Shown here: positions 55,480 to 64,000 of the stretch, one piece after another
Position numbering within the stretch: position 1 is the stretch's first letter
Layout: each line of letters opens with the position of its first letter
Position numbers and translations under genes: made by a program
Source of the DNA: Gracilaria domingensis
Taxonomy: Eukaryota; Rhodophyta; Florideophyceae; Gracilariales; Gracilariaceae
Length of the DNA stretch: 64,000 bases
Direction: 5' to 3'
NCBI GenBank assembly: GCA_022539475.1
Contig: VCMS01000134.1
Coordinates: forward strand, 62,001-126,000
The notes under the pieces: generated by a model
Databases searched by the model: none
Seen by the model: the letters and a program-made list of their open reading frames with translations, nothing else
Told to the model about the DNA's origin: nothing

Positions 55480-55869
55480 TTATTTTCGGTTAAACAGAGA
55501 TAGTAAAAAGTGACACATATGCCCCTGGATATTCATACTCTTCGTCCTTTGCAGCTTTTTCTCTCGATCAGAAATATCCTCTGCAAACCGTAGTGAAGAA
55601 TGAGGGCAAAGTAATGGATTAAACTCGCCGCCCTCATGTAAACACTGGATACAGATTGAGCGTTTTTCACTTGATTCTCCTGCTTCTGACTCCAGTCGGT
55701 GAATATAGTGATTGAAGTCCGGACGAAGAGACAGAGTATCCATCGTATCATCATCGATTATCTCTGCAAATTCAGTCGGTGGTTCAGTACTCTCACTTTC
55801 TGAAAGGTCATCAGAAAACTCGCTCTCCAGCAAAGATGAAAGGCGTCGGAACTTCTCACTTCCAATCAA
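55480..55869 (-). CDS. Possible exon of a hypothetical acidic protein
   Basis: 129 open codons without an ATG at the start; the frame is open a little further upstream. Acidic Ser/Glu-rich region (SDDLSESESTEPPTEFAEII) then CIQCLHEGGEFNPLLCPH, a small Cys/His cluster. It may be the last exon of a gene whose first exon lies near 56060 (frame 56060-55866). I cannot define the junction. Confidence 0.3.
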   Translation of the reverse strand: MIGSEKFRRLSSLLESEFSDDLSESESTEPPTEFAEIIDDDTMDTLSLRPDFNHYIHRLESEAGESSEKRSICIQCLHEGGEFNPLLCPHSSLRFAEDISDREKKLQRTKSMNIQGHMCHFLLSLFNRK

Positions 55870-57015
55870 TTCTGGTAAATCACCGAATGTGATCCCTTTT
55901 CCCGCATATTGAACATTTTTTCACTTCCGACAGAGCAGGGAGCTTTAAGCGCTCGATGAAATCGAAGCCCGGGTGTGCCGCTGTGGTTTTCGGGAACCAC
56001 TGTCCTTTCATTCTCTTGTCGGTCGGCAAATGTGATTCTTTTTGTTATTCCTTTTTTCATTTCGATTTAACTGATAGTTCCAAAAGAAGTGGAATAGATC
56101 TATTGTCTCTCTTATATTTTGAAGATGGTGAGTGGTTCAAGTTCTACTAAAATATTAAATTTCTACAGTTATGTATATGAAAATGCACGACAGAAGAAAA
56201 TGTATTGGTGGTACGTTCATGTTTCTTCAATTTCCTGAATAAGTATTTATATGAAAAGAAAATATTAAGCCTTAGAAATATGTTTTGCTAAGGTTCAAGG
56301 GTATATATTTCGTTCTACTCATAACTGAGAACCTATTTTGTTTTTGAAACCTAGAGCATAAAAACAAAATATTCTAATAATTCCAAAAACGGTCAGGAAC
56401 TCTACCGAAGCAGCTGATAGTCAAACTTTAGCTTTTGAAAATATTACGTTGTCAGGTACTACCGTTAGATCGCTGTTTAATGATCTCCTTGCGAACGTCT
56501 GAAAACTTTAAGAATTGCTCTGATCATAGGTGAAGTCACTCCCGTCTTCATGATCTTTTTCTCGTACCTGGAAGTGCATTCATCATACACCTACATTTGT
56601 TCTTTTTTTGAAATGCCGACAGTGTTTGTCGGTGCATGTCGTCTACAAAGCAATCTTCAGTAAAGTTCTTGCTGTCTTTCCTACCAGATGACTCTATATT
56701 TTGAAGACGGATGAGGAAAACAAAGTTGTCCCTTTGGTGATCAACCCTCGACAGCAACAGATTTTGCGCTCGAATATGGTCGAAAGACCTCGGCAATGCT
56801 TTTATGATGATGATTGTTTCCGCAGGAAAATAGTTTTTGGTTTTCACCATTATGCAGCATCAGGTCCCAACCCTAACATGCTTTAGGCAAGGATTCAGAA
56901 AGGACGAGAAATCTCTTACTCTAGTATTGGAACCATACCTAAAGTTGCGAAATCCTGTGTGAGATGATGGTGAAAGATGGCAGCCCACGATCAACATGTT
57001 CTGCACACAACTGCA
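55870..57015. other. AT-rich intergenic region
   Basis: No supportable gene apart from the possible first exon noted for the acidic protein. Confidence 0.4.
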
Positions 57016-57660
57016 TTAAACGGCATACTCGCACTCGAATACGCGTTCGACAATAACGTCCACCACCTCAAACAATTGGTCGACCGAGAAACTAGAACCA
57101 CCACCAATCGAGGCGATCTGCTCAAGCTGTGCTGTATCGGAGAGGCCCACACTAACAGTGTGAATTCTTGCATTGGAGCCGAACTGCTCTCTGAAACGCT
57201 TCGCCGCAAGAACAGGTCCCTTTCCAGCTGCGCCTTTTCCGTCACCCAGCAACACGAGTTCGGTTGGATTATCGGCATTACTCGCCAACTGCTCCGAACA
57301 AGCAGCAATGCCAGACGCTATGGAAGTCTGTGACGCTTCCATGAATTCTGACTCGTCCACTCGGATGAGAAATTGTCTGAGATCTTCTGTCATCGGGGAA
57401 ATGATCTCACTTACATTGCCATACTGAACGGCGGAGACGAATGCGCCATTTGTCTCGAATGAGGCGACGTCGGCTACAATTATGGTGAAGGTCGTCTGGA
57501 GTCGGTATCCGTCCAACCCTACAAAGGCGCTGCCATCAAGAGCAAAGCAAAGATTTGGGCGGCAATTTTGCTCAGTGACCCTCATTGACGGTTTGATCCT
57601 GGCTGCGTTGACGACGCAAAGTGCAAGAGCAAACAAGAAAAAGGATGGTGCCACTTTCAT
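57016..57660 (-). CDS. Secreted von Willebrand factor A-domain protein
   Basis: 214 residues from the ATG at 57660, chosen because it starts a clean signal peptide (MKVAPSFFLFALALCVVNA); an in-frame ATG lies 9 codons upstream. Then one vWA domain: LCFALDGSAFVG, FTIIVADVASF, VSAVQYGNVSEII, SQTSIASGIAAC, TELVLLGDGKG, IHTVSVGLSD, LEQIASIGGGSSF and a last helix. The metal-binding (MIDAS) Asp and first Ser, the Thr and the second Asp are present, but the last Ser of DxSxS is Phe. Likely an extracellular adhesion or matrix protein. Confidence 0.8.
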   Translation of the reverse strand: MKVAPSFFLFALALCVVNAARIKPSMRVTEQNCRPNLCFALDGSAFVGLDGYRLQTTFTIIVADVASFETNGAFVSAVQYGNVSEIISPMTEDLRQFLIRVDESEFMEASQTSIASGIAACSEQLASNADNPTELVLLGDGKGAAGKGPVLAAKRFREQFGSNARIHTVSVGLSDTAQLEQIASIGGGSSFSVDQLFEVVDVIVERVFECEYAV

Positions 57661-57687
57661 GTTGATGGAGATCTGGAAAGGGGCCAT

Positions 57688-58399
57688 TTAAGACAAGTTA
57701 ATACGACTTGAAGGTGTGCGGTGAGAATGGATCGGTGACGTTGGGTGCTCAACCGGCTTTTGTACTGGCTTTGGCCAGTTCATATCAGGTCAAACCTGGT
57801 CATATATTCGAGCATGGACCTTGTTGTGTATGACATTCTGTATGCAAGACTCCAGTTGGAGTGATATTGAACGCCGGTAGGAAGATAGATACCATCGTAC
57901 TGACATTGATGATTCAACGCTACCGAAGAGTTCTATTAATATGCACAAAAGTAGAAAAAGATACAACATATTTTCTGCATGAGTTTACGGCACGTGTAAT
58001 GCACTGAAAAGTCTGCTATACTTGCGAAATAGCGCATTGTTATTCTGCTACCGCTACTTCCCGTGTATTTAAACGAGAGAGACAGCCAGAAGAAGATTGA
58101 CCAGCAATGAGAAGACCAGACGTCGCAGTCATCAACTTCCACGGAGTCTTAGTCAAGCAGGCGTCAACACCGTCCCAAGTGCCGACGGTGAATGACTTTG
58201 CAACACGGATGTGACATACAGAAGCATTGGCCCATACCGTCTCAACAAAGCTCGATATGATACTCTACATCCTCGTCACTGCATCAAGGGCTGCAAGTTT
58301 CAGGAAAGACTCCAAGGTCCCTTGCTTTTTAGTTTCCATTTCGAAACAGTTCTTATCTGGCATAGAAACTTGCTCTGCAGCGTCATCGTACATGATATT
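57688..58399. other. Intergenic region
   Basis: Upstream flank of the vWA gene. No other gene seen. Confidence 0.45.
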
Positions 58400-58588
58400 T
58401 CAACACGAAATTGCCTCATAATCACAATTACTGCCACTACACACTCCGAAACAAATTGAACAGCTAAGCGAACTTCCAGCCATGCAGGTGTCATGAAGCC
58501 CGATGCAATATGAGTCAGAACACGACGATGCCATCGCGACCACGCCTGCATAGGACGCAAGAAGTATAACCATGAGAAAGATAGGCAT
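58400..58588 (-). CDS. Small secreted peptide with eight cysteines
   Basis: 62 residues from ATG 58588. The signal peptide MPIFLMVILLASYAGVVAMA is followed by about 40 residues with Cys spacing C-x5-C-x6-C-x7-C-x2-C-x3-C-x4-C-x6-C. Eight cysteines in a short secreted peptide suggest a disulphide knot, as in defensins or other effector-like peptides. No family can be named from sequence alone. Confidence 0.5.
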   Translation of the reverse strand: MPIFLMVILLASYAGVVAMASSCSDSYCIGLHDTCMAGSSLSCSICFGVCSGSNCDYEAISC

Positions 58589-60140
58589 AGCAAGACGGCA
58601 CGAGAACAAAGGCTCATCAACATATCCTTCAATACCGAAGCGATGAGAGGTTTTGGCTGCCGCAGTCGAATGGAGCAGTACACTGCCCAGTGTGGTAGAT
58701 CTTGAGTGGAAAGGGGAGATCGAGGCAGAGGTAAACCTCCAGATTTATACGTATGTGCGCTCATGATTGTGAACGGCATTTCTCGTAACCGGACGCAACG
58801 GCGCGGGTGGTAACAAACCCAAGCAAAGAAACACAAGAAATGCCCAAAAATACCAGCCTAAACAGCGAAAATTAATTCAGTAGCTTCGCAATAAACGCAA
58901 CAGCCAAAAAACAGAACTAAAACAACACGACTTGTCTCAATGTCCATATCAATACCAACAACTGACGATGCGGACGCAAAACAAATAGCTAGTAAATGCA
59001 CCGCATGTCCAAAGATTGTTGGTAAAACAAGGCCACATGTACGATGAAATTTGTTGCAGTGTGCGCACGAGCCCAACAAAGGGCAACAAACTACAATTTT
59101 AGAACAGAGAGCAAGTGACCTAGCCGATGGTAAAGAGTGTAGAAAAGGAAGAAATTTGATAAGAGTAAAACACAGACCGTGCTAAAGGAAAAAAAAGATT
59201 GCCAAACAAAAGTTTTTTTTAGTTGCTTCGTCGGCTAACGTTAGTGGTGGTGGTGGTGAGTGGCAAAGAAATTAAAGCAAGCCCGGGCCGCCATTTATAT
59301 AGAGAAATCGTTTATTTAATTCTGGTGCAGTTTTGAAGGTCCTTCTGTGTGTAACTAAACAGTAAGAACATGTAACCAGCGTGCGCTCTGGAGACATATC
59401 CCATGTTCGCGTGCACAAAGCCATTTGCCTTACTAATCTTTCCCATCCACACGTTTGCTTGTTAAGAACTACTGGTATTAAGCCCTCGTCTGTGGCTCAC
59501 TATGTGGTTGATGAATCATCCATAGATCACTCCTTGCTGTCTTTTTTCCACAACGGGAGGGAACGCAAAAAGAGTTCGATCTGGGACCTGTTTTGGGAAG
59601 CTCGGGAGTAACGTACACTCTGCACGGAATTTCGACGGGATTAATCGAGTAATTACTGCTGACGAAAATAGAAGTGCATTGCCAGGGGAAAAATATCCAG
59701 ATTCATGAAAACCGTACCAATGTTTTTCTCTGGAGGTGTTCTGAGGCAGCCCAAATTCACTGCACTTCTCGTGATCAGTTAGGTTAAGGGACATGCCCCT
59801 ATTCCTTAACTCATTCTTTTCTGTGGTGGGGATTGCTTCCCTCCTCTTATCAAGAACTTTCTGATAAATGTTCCTAATTTGGGTCAACTCCGGACGTATA
59901 CATTTGGTCTGAATTTTGTGGAGCAAACCCACCCCTCACGGGTACTTCTGAACCTGCGTAGGATGTGCGCTTCTTCTGGGATAAAGTTTTGTTCTCGTCC
60001 AGACTGCCTCCCATTACTCGGGTAATGTTGTTGATATTTCTGATGAACCTTGTCAGGTGATGTCGGTCTTGGAACCATTGCATGATGAGGAACACGTGGG
60101 ATGTGTGTAGTATGCATGGGTGCATTGTACCATGAGGTAC
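58589..60140. other. 1.5-kb stretch without a firm gene
   Basis: Minus-strand frames 59932-59516 and 60125-59874 are open but unrecognised; they may be remains of a mobile element that continues to the right. A run of GGT triplets lies near 59245. Confidence 0.35.
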
Positions 60141-62060
60141 CCTGACAGTGGGTGATCCACGTGTATGGACCTCATGAGGTGAGCATTACTTTAGTTTATA
60201 TTGTTAGTTTAATGTACAGTTGAACCTACTTAGGTGGGCGCGACCTCGCCGTCGCGTGCACTCAGTAAAGTCAACTGAAGTTCGTCTTCGAGACTACTTT
60301 CTCGTTCGAGAGCACTTTTGTGTTGGCTCTAGGCGTTTCTGCCCTTGCCGGTCTACGACTCCATGTGGAGAGTGACCTCAAGAGGTATAAGCACACCTAC
60401 ATCCCTCAGGGACGCCACAGGACATGTTTATTACACGCTGACGTGTTGAATCTTGTTTGTTTCTTATTCCTGATTGCAGGACAGATATCCGACCCAGTAT
60501 TGGGTGTGTTTCTTGTTATTGTTTCTCTTTTCTCTGGTTTTCCCCGTCTTTCGGGCCTGTTGCCTGCTTGCGCACGGCCCCTGACTCCTCTTTTCTGGAT
60601 CTTTTCTATCCCTTTCCCCTTTCGGGCTACGCCTCCTCTCGGAGTCTACAGCCCACTCTCTCGAGTTTCTCCACCATTTTCCCATTCTTTCTGGGTTTTT
60701 CCTACCTTTCTGGCTTCTCTATTTCACCTCTGTAGGTTCTACCTCAGCCCACTACTGGCTTTACACCCAGATCCTCGGTGGCAACAAAAGCTCTGCAGCC
60801 GAGATTCCATCCCAACAGTGAGCAGGATTCCGAACGTCCTGTGCGTGTTTCCCGTTTCCGGGCTTGCACCACAAGTGGTCTCCCGACTTAGAAGAAATCT
60901 TGATCGCTTGGAACACCTACAAGGTTTGGAATTGTTTTCTCCTGTTGAAGGAATTTGATTATGGTTTGGGATACTCACTTTCGTGACTGGATTACCTGCT
61001 CAAGGTTTATCTTGTCGCTTTCTGCTTTTCGGAAGTCGTGTGTGACGCTTTTTCTGACCGCGTTTTCGGTTCATCGACATGATGTTTTTGTAGTCACTGG
61101 GTGACACCGATAACGATTCTACCCATTCTGGGGTTATTAACGAATCTCCGCATTTATATTCTCTCTGTGTTCCCCAAGGGATTGGTGCTGAAGAAGTTTC
61201 ATCCGATTCTCGGAAAGTTTTGTCCGTTTCGTCGGTACCCAAAGCCGGGTGGTGTATTGATCCAAATCATGTTGATCATGACGCATCCGACTTTTGGAAT
61301 ATCGACCCTGTTGTGTTCTCCAGGTTGAAGTCAAACACCAGAAGTTTGGTCTTTGGTCAAGGCTCCGTGGTGGAGATGCTGCTGAATCTCAGACGAGAGG
61401 TTTCTGATCTCAAACTCCGAGAGTTGTCAGCAGATGTTCGTGAGTTGCAAGTCAATGTTGCCTCCATTCTTGAGGGTTTCGCTTCTTCAAAAACCTCATT
61501 TGAGGATCTTACTGTGAAGTTACACCGTATTGGTGAACACCTGGATTTATTGGAGATATCTACTAGGTGCCTTGGTAGTTTCACCGATTCGCCGGTTGTT
61601 GTACATCGTTCTTGTAAGAGATCCGCTCCTTCGCGGAGTTCAACATCCGATACTGACTCATCCTCTACGGATTCCAGTTCATCACACATCTCATTGGATA
61701 CAGAATTCCGTCCACGGAAGAGTTTCGAGCGTTCCCAATTACACGGTTGTAGCTCTCGAAAGAGATTGAAGAAACGTTGCACTTAGTCATAAGGTATTGT
61801 TTCTGTTCACCGCAAGTCGGTTCACTCTCATGTGAGTACATCTGACACGGAAACGTCCACGTCAGACTGTCGAGAGTTGACAGTGACGTGGGCTGATATC
61901 ATGGTAGTTGTGATCAACATTGCTGACCTTGAATTGTTGTTTACAGAGAGAGGCTGTAACGGGAATTGAATTGATTTGAATCTACGGAATGCCTGAAAGT
62001 GAAGTACGATGTAGGCAAGCAAGTAGCACTTAAGTAGTTATTCTCATGATAAGCAGTAAA
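60141..62060 (+). mobile_element. Hairpin-rich LTR-type element, probably partial
   Basis: It shares the mini-hairpin style of 11972-19704: CTCC-ATGT-GGAG, ACCTC-AA-GAGGT, CCCG-TCTTT-CGGG, CTCC-TCTC-GGAG and CCCG-TTT-CCGGG are spread over 60370-60870. The start (60122-60186) resembles 10372-10437. It contains one frame, 61220-61786, with a coiled middle and a Ser/Asp-rich stretch like the gag-like protein at 17666-18487. No LTR pair found, so the boundaries are approximate. Age not judged. Confidence 0.5.
61220..61786 (+). CDS. gag-like protein of the hairpin-rich element
   Basis: 188 residues. A leucine-rich helical part (VVEMLLNLRREVSDLKLREL) is followed by SSTSDTDSSSTDSSSSH and a basic end (SSRKRLKKRC). 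Its position and low-complexity layout recall the gag-like frame of the young element, though sequence likeness is weak. No zinc knuckle here. Confidence 0.4.
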   Translation: MSVSSVPKAGWCIDPNHVDHDASDFWNIDPVVFSRLKSNTRSLVFGQGSVVEMLLNLRREVSDLKLRELSADVRELQVNVASILEGFASSKTSFEDLTVKLHRIGEHLDLLEISTRCLGSFTDSPVVVHRSCKRSAPSRSSTSDTDSSSTDSSSSHISLDTEFRPRKSFERSQLHGCSSRKRLKKRCT

Positions 62061-62400
62061 GGATGATCACCATCGAACATTACAAGTAATATACAACCCC
62101 CATCTTGCCCCACAACGCATATCGAGGGTCCGCTTCACGGCAGCCCTCAACCACAGGCACCTTTGCGCCAGTGAAATCCGCAGAACCTCTTTCAATCAGC
62201 CAAATATCAGGCCGGGTGTGAGACTGCTTCTGTGAGAAGCGCAGACTTTGTCGCAACAGCCGAACAGAGGGCCGTACGTCAGAGCGAGAGCTGGACTCAG
62301 TGTCACTGCACTGTCCACAGTACACTGTGTTTTCTAGGCTGTGTCTCAACAGTCATAACTGTTCGGTCGACCACAATTGTAACGGTTACGCAGCTACATT
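62061..62400. other. Spacer before copia-type gag
   Basis: No gene recognised. May hold an LTR of the element that follows, but a second copy lies outside the window. Confidence 0.35.
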
Positions 62401-64000
62401 ATGTCAGAGCCCGACGGAGTTCAAGCCGTGGAAGCACTCAGGCAGCAGATTGAACCTGGAGGAAGCACTCCACAGATTGTTGCTCTTGACACAAAGCTCT
62501 TAAGGCCTTTAACGAAGCTCTTTATGACGCAGTAGGAGACCCCGATCCACCACCACCCAACTGCCCACAAGAGGTATTGAAGAAGTATAAGGAAGATCTC
62601 GAAGAGTACTCGAAAGAGATGATGGACGCATTCAAGGAAACTGGTGCACGTAACGAAGTATTGTGGTATGAGTTCTCGTCTAGTTTTCGTCCAGAGACTT
62701 TTGGACATATGTCGAAGGCCACGACTGTACGTTGGATCAATTACTTGATCGACAACGGCGTGTGGGTTCGGCGTCAGCAAGGTTACAGACGAGCTAGAGC
62801 TCTGGTTGAGTATCTTCAGCAGCCGAAGTTCATTCCACTACATCCAGACACACCAGCGGCAAATACTCTAGTACATTCTGAGACTGTAAACCCTGCGCAA
62901 GCCTTCGTAGAAGAAGAGGCAGGCCAGAGTCCGGGGCGAACTGAACGCGAACTACAACCTCACAATCAACCAACATCTGCACATCACTCCAGAGTGGAGA
63001 TACTTGATGATGCTGTAGCATCAAACGGTAGACGAGCCGCAGAAGATGAAGGAGTCCATTACAGAGAGGTTGCGGCAGAAAACACTCCACATCATGAACT
63101 CCACAATATACTTCCAAACGTCTATGCAAATTCGTTTTATGCAACCAGAAACGGGAGCAATTTCCACGGAAAGCCGGGCGATCATTCCAGCTCCAGGCAT
63201 ACAAACGGCTTCAACAACATGCTCAGAGCATGCAAGGAGCGATGTTCTTATGGAGGCGGATTTGATGAGGACCTGCAAGGTGCTTTGGATTTTTACGATT
63301 CGATGGCAAGAATGTTTCGCCTGTCAGACTAAGATAAGGCAGAAGCACTCCGAGCTTTTCTGTGTGACGACGCTCTTCAATCCTACATGAAAGAGTACAG
63401 AGTTGGTTATTCGTACCCTGTTATTCTGCATAAACTTGTCGACAACTATATCAATCCTGATCAGCGGAACAGGACACTAATCCTTTCGCAGTCTATGAGG
63501 CTTTCACAAGCTATGCGAGAAAACCCCAGTAAGAGTGAGCTGGAAGTGTTCAGATATTTTTGCCATAGACTCGTGCAACTCCAGAACCAACTTGACCCAG
63601 CGTACCAGACTGATAATTTTCTGCGGGACCAGTTGATAATATCAGCCGATACTTCCCAAATAGCCCAATCTCTACGAGAACGAGTTCCTGCAAGCTAGAA
63701 GCCGCATCGCCATTTTTCTGTCGAATGAACGGAGGTCTGCAGAAGCATTCGTCGCGTCTCACCAAACCCGAAGTTCTGACAGTAGCGCTTTCTACAGCCT
63801 TGGTAATCGATACGGAGGTGACGCAAGAAAAACTTTGAAGGGCCATAGCCGTCGGAAGAAGAGTGATCGTCGTGGCAGTAGAATCTCATCAAAGTGGCTC
63901 GCAGGCAAGAAAGGCTGCTACGTGTGTGGCGAAAATCATTTGGCTCGAAGCAGACACTCCCAACAAGAAATTCGAGATGCGTTTGATAAGATGAAGAGCA
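62401..64000 (+). mobile_element. Retrotransposon gag region, copia-type, broken, runs off the right edge
   Basis: Consecutive plus-strand frames (62401, 62577-63332, 63387-63698 and on to 64000) read as one gag: an N-terminal helical part (DLEEYSKEMMDAFKETGA), a central capsid-like helical region (SYPVILHKLVDNYINPDQRN), then a zinc knuckle of the kind KKGCYVCGENHLARSRHS. That knuckle is seen in fungal and algal Ty1/copia gag proteins. A few breaks are evident, so it is a fossil copy. The pol part would lie beyond the window. Confidence 0.65.

Noticed and set aside
58300-58836. 178-codon minus frame overlapping the eight-Cys peptide
   Set aside because: Different phase, no signal peptide or domain. 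The shorter frame with a clean signal peptide and Cys pattern is the better gene.

Overview
This is a eukaryotic nuclear window, most plausibly from a red alga of the Chondrus crispus type. That placement is inference. It rests on a plastid-type DXR gene with a leader that looks like a transit peptide, on mostly intronless compact genes, on the few supportable introns being very short (54-96 nt), and on the dense mix of LTR and DNA transposons. No tRNA, rRNA or CRISPR could be supported.

Layout. 0-1 kb: a TauD/TfdA-like gene running off the left edge. 2.27-6.35 kb: a complete-looking Harbinger-type DNA transposon with two intron-containing genes. 7.1-8.6 kb: an ionotropic-glutamate-receptor-like channel gene with three short introns. 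8.7-20.1 kb: chromovirus remnants and hairpin-rich LTR-type DNA, into which a young 7.7-kb gag-protease-only LTR element has inserted (851-bp LTRs, 5-bp target duplication). 20.3-27.6 kb: DXR, an ABITRAM homologue and a hAT transposase, flanked on both sides by hAT-end-like sequence. 29.7-43.5 kb: stacked transposons. These are a pogo/Tigger-type element split by a Ty1/copia element, a 6.3-kb piggyBac element carrying fragments of host-type genes (Tudor-SN, an NAA30-like acetyltransferase, an F-box-like ORF, a P2RX7-C-like ORF), and a hAT-type MITE. 44-59 kb: a host gene region with SIMPL-domain, cyclin-like, three-helix membrane, transthyretin-like/HExxH metallopeptidase, small Cys-rich secreted and vWA proteins, plus two foldback elements. 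60-64 kb: another hairpin-rich element and a copia-type gag running off the right edge.

Most striking are: (1) arrays of 4-6-bp mini-hairpins about every 25 nt through the young LTR element and its relatives; (2) the gene-fragment cargo of the piggyBac element; (3) hAT-like ends bracketing a DXR copy that carries a frameshift and lacks a conserved catalytic lysine; (4) enzyme-like genes that keep the fold but seem to have lost ligand residues (TauD-like, vWA). Many host genes here encode secreted or membrane proteins of unknown role, and I see no operon-like cooperation among them.
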